64,000 nt of DNA from Candidatus Dormiibacterota bacterium (GTDB lineage: Bacteria; Chloroflexota; Dormibacteria; Dormibacterales; Dormibacteraceae), in contig PNAG01000026.1 in NCBI GenBank assembly GCA_003169845.1, forward strand, positions 62,001 to 126,000, given 5' to 3'. The notes beneath the pieces are model-generated. The model saw only the letters and a program-made list of their open reading frames with translations. It did no database searches and was not told where the DNA came from. The position numbers were made by a program, and so were the translations under genes. Below, piece after piece: positions 1 through 12,000 of the stretch (its first letter is position 1; every line of letters begins with the position of its first letter).

Positions 1-3000
1 AGCGCCACGGGCGCGGCGGGCAAGGATACCGGCTCATCCACCGACAGCTCCGGCAAGGATGTCAACGGGAAGGCGAATGACCAGGTTGGCAACGCCAACA
101 AGGAGAGCCAAGACAACACCGGCAAGCAGTCCTCTACGACCGACACCAGCAAGGCCAAGGCCGACACCTCGGACAGCAACGGCAATACCAACTCGAGCAA
201 GGATTCGAATTCAGTCACCGTCGCGGGCGCCGCCGCGATCAACATCGTCACCTCGATCATCCAGGCATCGCTTGCGGACACGGCCAACGTCACCGCGACC
301 GGCGGCGCGCTGACCCTGAAGACACTCGCCAACACCGACGCGAGCGCCACCGCGAACGGCAAGGCCGATGCGGCCGGCACCGTCGGTATCGGTGTCGGCG
401 TGTCGGTGAACAAGGTCGACATCACCAACCTCGCCACCACCGGAAACGCGACTGTCTCCTCCAAGGGCCTGGACATCGAGGCGGGCATGTTGGTCAACGG
501 CCAGGATCGCATCCAGCGCTTCAACGGAACCGACTGGTCGACCATCGATACCGGCGCCACGTTCCCTGAGCAGCCCGCTCAGGACGACCTCTTCCAGCTG
601 ACCAACGCAACGCCGGCCACGACAACGGTGGACGGCGGCTCGCAGAACCTCACCGGCGGCACGCTCAAGGTCAAGTCGACCACAGCCTTCGGTGCAACCG
701 GCAAGACGGGCACGCTCAAGATCGACGGGATCGACACCCCTTGCAACTACACGGTCACGGACTCGACGGACTTCGCCCTCACCGGCTGCACGACCGGCAC
801 CCCGGACGACAAGGTGACCGTGACCATGACCACCGCGACGACGGTGAGCGGCGCCGGCCAGGACCTGTCGGGCGGCCTCCTCACCGTCGCAAACACCTCC
901 GGCTTCGACCCGAGCGGGTCGCTGACAGTCACCGGCGGCACCGGCACCTGCAACTACACGGTGGTCGACGGGGTCACGTTCGCGATCAGCGGCTGCACGG
1001 GCACGCCGAAGGACGGCGCGGCCGTGGCGCGCGTCACCAATCTCCCCGGCGTGTACAAGTGGAACGACTCGACGTCGATCTGGGACTTCCAGATCGCCGG
1101 CATCCCGACCGGCTCCGCGCTGCCGGTCGGCCTCGCGACGGGCGACTACTTCCAGATCACCAAGGCCGCGCCCGCGACGACGGCAGTCGACGGCGGACCT
1201 CAGAACCTGGCCGGCGGCACGCTCACGGTCAAGTCGACCGCCGGCTTCAACGCGGGCGGCGGCACCTTCAAGGTCGACGGACTCAGCGGGACCTGCACCT
1301 ACACCGGCACGACGCCGATCACGTTCACCGGCATCACCGGCTGCACCGGAAACGCGGACAACAAGGCCACGGTGACGTCGGCCGCCGCCACGCCCGAGTT
1401 CGCTGCGGGCATCTACAAGTGGAACGGCTCGAGCTGGGTCTTGCAGGGCGACGGCTTGAGCTTCCCGACCAGCCCCTCGAACGGTGACTACTACCGCCTC
1501 GCCGAGCACGACATCAGCGCGGTGGCGCAGTCAGGCGCCGGCGGCGACAGCAGCAAGGTCAGCATCGCGGGCGCGCTGGCGCTCAACATCGTCTCCAACC
1601 ACACGACGGCGAACATCGGCGGCTCCGCGAACGTGAACGCCGGAACCGGCGACGTGACGCTGAAGGCGCAGAGCAGCGAGGAGGACACCGCCAAGGCGGA
1701 CTCCGACGCGAAGAGCGGAAAGGTCGGCATCGGCGCCTCGGCCGCGATCCAGGTCTTGAATGCCAACGAGACGCGGGCCGCGATCGAGAACGGCGCGACG
1801 TTGACTGGTGGCGGCAAGTTGACGGTCTCCGCCGACTTCCACCACGATGTCCAGACAGAGGACAAGGCCGGTGCCGCGGGCGGCATCGCGATCAGCCCCG
1901 CGGTCTCGCTGGCGATCGTCAGCGACAAGACGACGGCATACGTCGGCACCGGCGGCTTGATCACGGTCAGCGGCGACGTGACGATCCAGGCTAAGGAAGA
2001 GCTCAGCTCGAGCCTCGATTCGAACGCCAAGGCAGGCGGCAAAGACGTCGCGGTCGGCGCCGCGGTTGCGATCAACGTCATCGAGACCAACACCGTCGCC
2101 GACGTCGAGCGCAGCCTGACCACCACCGGCGGAGCCGTGACCGTCAGCGCGACGACGGACGCCTCCAGCGAGGCGAAGTCGGAGGCGAGCGCGAAGGGCG
2201 AGAGCGACAGCGGCTCGGGTGGCAAGTCCGCCGACAAGCAGACGGGCGACCAGGTCGGCAAGAACCCCAACACAACCGGCCAGACCGACAGCGCCGGCGG
2301 TGGCAGCAGCGACAACCTCCCGAAGGCCTCCGACAGCACGAGCCAGGGCAACAGCAGCGCCAGCGGCAACTCTGGCGACAGCGGCGGGGGCGTCAATGTC
2401 GCCGCAGCCGTCGCGCTCAACTGGGCGCGCTACAAGAACCACGCCTCGATCGGCAACGGCACGAACACCCCGACTGTGACCGCGACGGGAGCTGTGAAGC
2501 TCAGCGCCGAGGAGTCCGGGGGCGCCACCGCGAAGGCGACCGGCCTCTCTGTCAGCGTCGACGGCACCCACATCTCTGCCGCAGTCGGCATCAACATCGC
2601 CGACGTCACGAACGACGCGACCGTGGGCCAGGGCTCAGCCGTCAACGGCAATGGGATCACGGTGGAAGCCGTCAACCCGAGCGGAAAGGAAAACGACTTC
2701 ATCGTTTGGGGCTTCTCCGCGGCGGGCGGCAAGTCTGACGCAAGCGTCGCGGGCTCGGTTGGTGTACAGGTGCTGAGCTACCACACCGAGGCTTCCGTAG
2801 CCCCTGGCGCGCACCTGGTCTCCTCGGGCGACCTGGAGGTCAACGCGCTGAACAAGATCGGGCTTCAGAGCCTCGCGCTTGCGGGTGCCGGGTCCTCAGG
2901 CAGCTCGGCTGTCGGCGGCGCCATCGTAGTCAACGTCTTCCCTGACGTCACGACAGAGGCGTTCATCGACTCGGGCACGAGCAGTCACGTCACGCAAGTC

Positions 3001-6000
3001 GACGTGCTCAAGGGGTTGACCATCTCTGCCAAGTCCAGCCTCGTTGAGGCGCCCGCGCCGGTCGTCCCTGTCATCACCTTGCCCAACCTCTCGTCTGTCG
3101 CTCTGGCCGGCGGCGTGTCCGGAGGGGGGGCCGCGGTCAGCGGCTCCGTGATCGTCGACGTGCTCTCGCTCACGACCACCGCGTACATCGCCGCCGGCGC
3201 GCAGGTGAACCAGCACCCGCAGACCGGTTGGACACCGGGCGCGTCGCAGACGATCAGTGTCACGGCCGATGACACGACCCACATGACGAACCTCGCGGGC
3301 ACGCTCTCGCTCTCGAGCAGCGGCGCAGGCGTCGGTGTCGGCCTGGTCGTTGACGTGATCACCAAGCAGGTCTCAGCCTCGATCGGAGCCGCCACGGTCT
3401 CCGCAGCGGGTGACATCGCGGTCACCGCGACGTCGAACGAGAACTTCACCGACCTCGCGGTCGACGCCGCTGGATCGAGCTCGAGCGCTGCCGTGGATGG
3501 CTCGGTCATCGTCCTGGTCTTCAACGCCGCAGACCAGCCGGTCGCGGCGGCGTCTGTCGCCGGCACGGTCCACGCCGGCGCCAACCTCGACATCGAAGCC
3601 GCCGACAACATCAGTCTCGTCGCGCTCGCCGGCGGGCTGGCCATCAGCACCTCCGCAGCCGGCGTCGCCATATCGGCCGTCGTCATCGTGCGCAATGGCC
3701 GGGTCGAAGCGGGCATCGCCCCGAGCGCCGACATCCAGGCCCAAGGCAGCACCGGCCTCACGCTGAGTGCGACGCAGGGCGAGAACTACAAGCTCTTCGC
3801 GATGGGTGGCGCGGGTGGCGACAGCGCCGGCGTGGCCGGATCGGCGGTGGTGAACGTCACGAGCGACCACACCCTCGCTCACGTCGACCACGGCGCCAAG
3901 ATCAACTACGACAACAGCGGCGCTCAGCCTGGCGAGGGCATCGCCGTATCCGCGACGGACACGACGAACCTCCTGTCGATCGCGGGCGCTGTCGGCGTGG
4001 GCGGGACGGCCGGCATCGGCGCCGGGGCCGACGTCGAGGTCTTCAGCAAGGACACCGAGGCCTCGTTCGCCTCCGACATCACCGCGAACGCGCTGGGCAA
4101 CGTCACCATTGACGCCCTCTCCAGCGAGAACGTCGTCTCGATCTCGGCCGGCGGCAGCGGCGGCGGAACGGTCGCCATCGCCCTGAACGTGTCGGTACCG
4201 GTCTTCAATGTGACGACGAAAGCCTTCATCGACAACGGCGCCAGCTCGAGCGACGGCGCGAACGTCTCGGCCGGTGGCAGCCTACGCGTCTCGGCTGATG
4301 AGTCGCTATCGCTCGACGCAATCGGCGGCAACATCGCCGCTGCGGGGTCGGCCTCGATCGGCGTGGCCGCGGCGGTGCCAGTCGTCACCAAGGACACGGA
4401 ATCGTGGATCGGCGATTACGCGTCGGTGGTGGCCGACGGCAACGACTCAGGTGGCACCTCGGCCGCGCTCGTCGTGAAGAACGGCACCTACAGCGTTACG
4501 GCGCAGGACACGCGGTTCCGCGGCACCGGCGTTTCGTCCAACACGATCGACCTTGGCTACGCGGACGGTTACAGCGCTGGGCAGGAAGTCGTGTACGACC
4601 CAGGAACCGGCGGCTCGATCGGCAGCCTCACGCCCGGCGGCGTCTACTACGTCGTTCCGGTGGATGCGACGCACGTTCAGCTTGCGGACAGCTACGCCCA
4701 CGCTACGGCGAGCACGCCGGTGGTGATTCCCGTGACGGCCGGCACGGGCGAGAGCAACCGCCTCGTGCCGACCAACCAGGCTGGCGTCACCAAGAACGAG
4801 GCGCCGTACTTCGACCCGTCGACCGACGTGACGGGCAACCAGATCAACTTGCCCTACACCCTGACGCTGAGCACGGGCGACCCCGTCGTCTACAGCGCGG
4901 GTGGAGGCAAGCCGATCGAGTACAGCACGACCGGATCGGCGCCTTTCTTCCCGCTGGTCGACGGCGGCACCTACTACGTGATCAACAAGGGGACGAACTC
5001 ATACGAGCTCACCGACAGCAAGTGCCACGCAACCGGGAGTGCAGGCGACTGTGGTGGGACAGCGATGACACCGCAGCCGTTCACGCTCAGCGTGCCGGCC
5101 GACTCAGGCCGTGCGCACAGCCTCATCAAGCAGGGCGACTCGCCTTCCGCTGACGCGTCGGTGACCGGGCCCCGGACGATAACGCCCGGCAAGGACCTGG
5201 GCTTCCGTGGCGTGGCCGTGACGGCGACCAACAGCGACAACATCGCCACCGTCGGCGTCAGCGCGGCGGTCAGCGGCGGCGTGAGCATCGGCGTGGGTGG
5301 TGCCGTCGACATCATCACCGCGACCACCAAGGCGCGCATCGGCGTTTCCGCGACCGTCAACTGCACTGGTCTCAGCTGCGGCAACTTGGGCGCCAATGCC
5401 GGCCAGTCGGTGCTGGTCGCCGCCGCCGACCAGTACTACGGTCTCGTGATCGCCGCCGCGCTCGCCGGAGGCGAGGTCTCAGTTGCACCGGGCGTCTCGG
5501 TCGGCGTGATCAAGCGCACCACCGACGCGGTCATCGACACATCGGCCAAGGTCCAGGCGGCCGCCGACATCGCGGTCGTCGCCACGGGCCAGGAGTCGCT
5601 CGTCGGCGTCACGGTCGGCATCGCCGGTGGCATCGTCGGAGTCGGCGGTGCGATCGGCGTCGAGGTGATGAACATGCACGTCTACGCCGACACCGGAACC
5701 GGCGTCACCCTCGCTGCCGGCGGCAACATACTCATTGCCGCGAGCGACAAGACCAATGTGGTTGTCATCAACGGGGCGGTCGCCGGCGGCTTCGTCGGCA
5801 TCGGGCTCTCAGTGGCCGTCACGAGCATCTCGAAGGACACCGAGGCGTACGTCGGCGGCGGCAGCACCGTCGACGCGCGCGGCAACGCGAGCACAGCCCT
5901 CGACGGCATCTACACGGGGCAGTTCGCGGGCGCGGGCTTCCAGACCGCGGGTGGCTTCCAGGGCCTTGCCATCCAGGCCACCTCGAGCGAGAGCCTGTTC

Positions 6001-9000
6001 GGGCTTGTGATCGCCGGTGGCGGAGGCTTCGTCGGCGTCGGCGGCGCGATCGGCGTCTCGCTGCTGCACGTGATCACCAAGGCGTTCATCGGCCTGAACT
6101 CCCACGTCAACTACGACCAGGCCCACGCGGCCACGCTTCAGGACGTCAACATCTCAGCGGTTGACGCGACCAAGACGCTCACGATCGGCGGCGGGGTCGC
6201 CGGTGGCTTCGTCGGGGTCGGTGCCGGCCTCGACATCGGCGTCGCCCAGACCACGACGCAGGCATACGTCGAGAACGGTGCCACCGTCAAGGCAAAGCGG
6301 CAGGTCGACGTCTACGCGCTGACCCAGAAGAACATCCAGACCTACGCGATCGCGGTCGCCGGCGGATTCGTCGGCGGCGCGGGCTCGATCTCGGTCTGGT
6401 CCATCGGCGCGCAGCCGACGACCAACTACAGCGACGGCGGCGGAGGTCCGCAGCCCGCTCCGACCTGCACGGAGACCATCACAGGCGACACGTGGTGTCC
6501 CGGGCAGACCTACAGCAAGGGCGACACGGTCATCTACAAGGGTGTCCAGTACGGCTCCTCGCAGGAGAGCAACGTGGGCAACACGCCGGACGGAAGCCCG
6601 ACCTTCTGGGACCCACCCCAGAACTCGACCGCCCACAACGGCGGCGGCGGCAGCTCCGTCGGCGACGCCGACGGACAGGCGACCGGAGGCGGCGGCGGCT
6701 ACCAGTCGATCCTGAGCCCGGCGGGGGCCGGCGATGCCAGCGGCAACTCCAACACGCCCGACAACCGGATCAAGGGACAGGTTGGCGGCGGCAGCTCGAG
6801 CGGTGTGCAGGGGACCCTGAAGACGAACGGCAACGCGCAGGGCAGCATCACGAGCAACGCGCTCCAGGCCGCGCCGATCCCGCAGGGCACTTCCGCCGCG
6901 ATCAACGGCACGGTCATCGCGGGCGGCGACGTGAACATCGGCGCGAACGAGAACCTGAACGTCAACGGGATCGCGGGCACGGCCGCCGGTGGCGTGGTCG
7001 CGGTCGGCGCGGCGATCCTGATTCTCAACATCGGCGAGCACGTCGACGCCGGCGTGGGCGGCAGCATTTCCTCGGGTGGGGCCGTGTCGGTCACCGCCGA
7101 CATGACCGAGAACACCTTTGCCCTCGCCTTCGTCGGTGAGGCGGGCCTGGCCGCGCTCGGAGCGCAGGTCGCCGTCGTCAACGACTCGGGCTCCCAGAAC
7201 GCGCACATCGACAACCTCGCTGCTGTACCGAACGCGCCGGGCGGCGTGACAGTCGAGGCGAGCGCCACCCGGACCATCAACACCGACGCGATCGGGGTTT
7301 CGCTCGCTCTGGTTGCTGCCGGCGCCGCGGTCGGCGTCGTCAGTGTCAGTGGCGATACAGACGCGACGATCGGGAACGTCGCCCTGGATGGAACTGTGGG
7401 GGGCGTCAACGTGTCCGCCCACGACATGCTCACCGCAAACGCCCTTGTGATTTCAGTCAATGCTGGGATCGGTGGGGGCCTTAGCGCGGCGGTCGCCTTC
7501 GTCGACCTCTCCGGCACCGCCAAAGCGTCGTCCGGCGCCCATGGCTCGGTCGGCGCGGGCGGCCTCAGCGTCACTGCCGACGGCACGCGATCGGCGACCG
7601 TGCAGACAGTGAACGTCTCGACCGGCGTCGTCGCGGCAGGAATCACTGTCGCCCACGTCAACAACTCCCGTTCGACCGAGGCGGGGCTGACATCCGACGC
7701 CAACATCAACTTCACGACGCCCGCGCCCGCGAAGGTCCAAGCAACCTCCAGCAACTCGGCCGACGCGGAAGCCCCGGGCGGCGCGGCCGGTGGCGTTCAG
7801 ATCACCGTGCTCATCGCCCTTGCCGTCATCTCCGGCCACACGACGACCACTGTCAACGGCTCGGTCACAAACGCGACCACGATCCTGGTGAGCTCGCTGG
7901 CGGACAACACGGTGACGGCCAACACCTTTGTGATCGGCGTCTCGGTCATCGGCATCAGCGGTGCGGTCGCGACGGCCACGATCGACAGCAGCGCGAATAT
8001 CCAGACCACCGTGGGCTCGACCTCCACGCTCGGCGGATCCGGCGCGATCACGGTCGAGGCGAAGACGCGCAACGCGGGCAACGTCGCCACCGCCAGCGCC
8101 AAGGGTGGTACGGCCGGTGTGCTCTTCGCCGGCACGCTGTTCATCGGCGTCGCCACGATCGCCGGCAATGTCGAGGCGCACATGAACGGCGCCGTCACGT
8201 CCGGCTCCTCGCTCGACGTGAACGCGACCGAAACCAGCGACGCCGAGGCGCACACGTTCGCGGGCAGTCTCAGCCTGCTGGGTGCGCTGGCGGGTTCGGT
8301 GTCCTACGCCGATATCACGAGCGCCTCGCACGTGACGGCCGATGCCGGGTCGACGGCCAACATCGGAATCGGCGGTGCCAGCACCTTCGAGGCGACGGGC
8401 ACGAACACCGCCAATGCGACCGCCGAGGTGATCAGCTTCGGCTTGGTCTCGCTCGGGGTCTCCGTGCCGACCGCGAACGTCGCCGCTGCGACAACCGCCG
8501 GCTATGACGGGACTATCACCAACGGCGGCGGCCTGACGGTCGAAGCGACCGGCCACGACACCGCATCCGTGGACTCGAAGCCGATCGCGATCGGTGCGAT
8601 CGCCGGCAACGGCGCCGCGGCCGAGGCCGACATCACAAACAGCGCGCAGGTGAACGCGGGCGTAGGCCAGGACGCGCACCTGACCCTCGGAAACAAGGGA
8701 GTCACGGTCAAGTCGACTGTGACCAACTCGACGCGCGCAACCCTCGACTCCACGGCCTTCGGGGGGCTCGCGGTGAGCGTCATGTTCGCGGATGCCCACG
8801 ACCGCGGCGGCAGCCACGCCTCCTTTGACGGCGAGCTCGTCTCTGCCTCGGAGTTGAAGGTGACCACTGACGCCACCCGCTCGGCCAGCGCGAACATGCA
8901 GGTCATTGCGATCGCGTTCGTCGGCGCCGCTGCGTTCGTCGCCGGGACGACCTCGATCGGCGACGACTCGCTTGCCATCGATCAGGCCTCCCTCGGTCCC

Positions 9001-12000
9001 AACACGAACATCCACAGCGGCGGCACCGCGATCACGGTCACCGCGAACAGGAATGCCAGCTCGCCCGTGGAGACCGACGGCGGCGCCGGCGGCATCCTTG
9101 GGAGCGGTGTGCTTATGAAGGCGGTGACGACGGTTACCGGCGTCGTTAAGGCGTTCGTCGACAACGGCGCCACGGTCGGCACCAACGCAGGCAAGCCAGG
9201 CAACCTCAAGTTGATCGCCACCGACTACTCGACAGCGGCGGCAAATTCCACGGTCGGTTCGGGCGCGCTCCTCTTCACGGCCGGCGGCAGCGACACCGAG
9301 GCGACCGTCTCGCCGACAGTTGAGGCTTACCTTGGCGCGAGCGTCAAGGTGGTGCTCGCCGACGGGCTCGGGCACGACGTGCTCCTTCAGGCCCTGTCGA
9401 ACGATGCCGAGGCGCACGCGCAGTCGAAGAGCGTTGGCGGCTCGATCGGCCTCACGATCGGCGAGCCGTCGGCGACGTCGACGTCGCAGCCCGTGGTGCA
9501 CGCCTACGTGGGAACCGGCACATCGATCGTCGCCGGCGGCAGCATCACAGTCGACGCCGAGTCCCTGGCGACCCCCAGCGGAACCCCGCTGACCGACTTC
9601 ATCACGGCGATGACGCCGGACGGACCGGACGGCACGGCGACCGCCACTTGCGGCGCAGTCGCAGACAGCGTCTGCTTCACCGCTCACGGGCTGATCACCG
9701 GCGACCAGGTCAAGTACCAGTCCAACGGCACTCCGATCGGCGGCCTACACGACAACCACCCCTATAGCGTCATCGTGGTCGACCAGAACACCCTGAGGTT
9801 CGGGGCCACGTTCGACAGCACCAACGCGGTAAACGCCGACAGCCTGGCCGGCAGCATCACCGGTATCGATACCAACCGCGCGATGGTGAGATTTGCCGGC
9901 CCGCACAACCTGACCACGGGCGACGCCGTGATCTACCGCATCGGGACGGGCGGATCCAGCATCAGCAGCGACTTCTCCGACGGCCAGGTGCTATACGTCC
10001 GCGTCATCGACCCGAACACGATTGAGCTGTACACGAACCAGTCGGACGCGACGTCTGCCGCTTTCACCTTTGACCCCACATTCGTTACAGGAAACGAGAT
10101 AAGCGACAGCGGGACGTTCAGCGACGGCCAGCACGTCACCTATCAGACTGGCGCGCCGTTGACCTTCGACGCCAAGGCAGTGAACATCGACTCCAACGGG
10201 TCCGGAGGGATCAGCAACCCGTTCGACTCAAGCGCGTACGACATCTTCCTCGGCTTCCACTTCCCGGCGGTCCAGGGCGCGCCGGAGTACGGCCACGGTC
10301 TGAGCGAGGGCGAGCCGGTGATCTACCAGGTCAGCAATGGGAGCAGCAACATCGGAAACCTGACCCCTGGCGGCACGTACTACGTCCACGTTGTCGACGC
10401 CTGGACGATCCAGCTCGCCAACAGCTATTGCGAGGCGGTCGGGTACAGCTTCGACAACAGCTGCGTCGACGCAAGCCTCAATCCGATCAACCGGAACCCG
10501 ATCCTGATCGCCCGGCCGTCTGACAACGCGGCCACCCAGGGTCTTCGGCCGGCACCCATCGGAGGCTTGACCGATGGCTTCACGTACCAGGTTCACAGGG
10601 TCGACGCCAGCAACATCACGCTCCGCAACATCGGCTCCAGCTCGGACATCACGCTGGCGACGGTTGATTCGTCGGGCGGCTCGATCGCGGGCGACGCGCA
10701 CGGGAACCAGGCCCTGTTCATCGCCGGGTCGACGCTCGGGCTCGGTTCGGGCAAGCAGCAGCAGCTGTATGTGCAGCTGACCGGTTCACTGCCGGCGTCG
10801 AACCAGGAGCTCCTCGCCACCGACGGCACCTCCCTCCGTGTCTCGTCACCGCCTACCGGCACCGGCCAGACGACCGCGTCTGCAGTCGGCGGTGGTGGCG
10901 CTTTCATCGGCGTCGTCGAGCCGTCGGCGACCGTGAACATCGGCCCGACCCTGAAGGCCTACCTGGCGGGCAGCGTCAACGTCGGCGGTGACATCGCGAT
11001 CACCTCGAACCTCGTGACCAATACGAGCGCCTACACCGAGAACGGCTCCGGCGGCGTGGTGTCGATCTCGAGCGTCGACTCCGAGATCCGCGGCACGGAC
11101 AACAACTCCACCTTCATCGGCAAGGACTTCGGACCCGCGGGCATCGGCGGTGACACGCCAGGGGTCGCGCAGGTGGACGCCAGCGGCATCAAGGTCACCG
11201 CCGGCGGGAACATCAGCCTGATCCCGAGGACATACCTGCAGTCGTCGAACGACGCAAAGTCCGACAGTGGTGGAGGGTTCGACTCCAGCAGCGCAACGGC
11301 TCACACCAGCTTCACCGACAACACCGCGGCTGTGATCGGCAAGGACGCGCAGGTCACCGGCTCGACCGTCAGGCTCGACGCTGCGAGTGGCGGGAACAAC
11401 AGCACCCATGCCACATCGTTCGTCCTCGCGTTCATCGGTAGCTCGAGCGCGAACCCGCACCTCGACCTTACCGGTAACGACACCGCGCTGCTGGACGGTG
11501 ATTCGACCGCCACCGGCGCCGTCACGGGCATCAACGGCGTCGACGTCAGGGCTCACCACGCCAACAACAACTACAGCGACAGTGGCAGTCACACCTGCAT
11601 CTGCTTCGACTTTCACTTCGGGTCGGACGGCCACAGCAACGTGAACCTGAACGACACGGCGTCAGGACACCCGGGCATGACCGTCACCGCCGGTCCGCGG
11701 ATCATCCTCGGCACCACCACCAACGACCCTTCATTGAAGACTCCGCTGGACACGTCGACGGGTGACGGATCGCTGGCGCTCTTCGTTCAGGCGGAATTCG
11801 GTGACCTCACAACCACGGTGAGCGGAGGCGGCCAGGACGTGTCTTCGGGCACCCTTGTCGTCGCCTCGACCGCCGTCTTCGGCACGAGCGGGACGTTCAC
11901 TGGCGAGGGCATCTCGGGGACATGCACGTATTCGGGCACAAGCGCGACGGCATTCTTCGGCATCACGGGGTGCACAGGGACACCGATCAACGGAGCCACG

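Larger units (their letters stand above)
1600..10990 (+). repeat. Array of about 35 beta-strand repeats in the giant protein
   Basis: Units of roughly 70-110 residues recur, each with a small-residue strand (such as VGVGAAVAINV), then a short motif TxAxI(G/D)xGAxV, then a G(D/N)(V/I)xVxA strand. Clear copies begin near 1600, 1768, 1930, 2953, 3175, 4213, 5323, 5515, 5833, 6073, 6250, 7030, 8160, 9135, 9310, 9484 and 10940. The pattern matches filamentous-haemagglutinin-like, beta-strand-repeat surface proteins and probably folds as a beta-solenoid. Repeat number was counted by eye. Confidence 0.75.

Noticed and set aside
400-402. GTG at 400 as the start of the giant gene
   Set aside because: The same frame is open back to base 1 with the same repeat character, and there is no ribosome binding site.
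211-9687. Long antisense frames opposite the giant gene (for example 211-1509 and 7453-9687)
   Set aside because: They are Arg/Asp/Val-rich mirrors of a high-GC repeat gene, show no domain and lie fully inside a certain coding frame.
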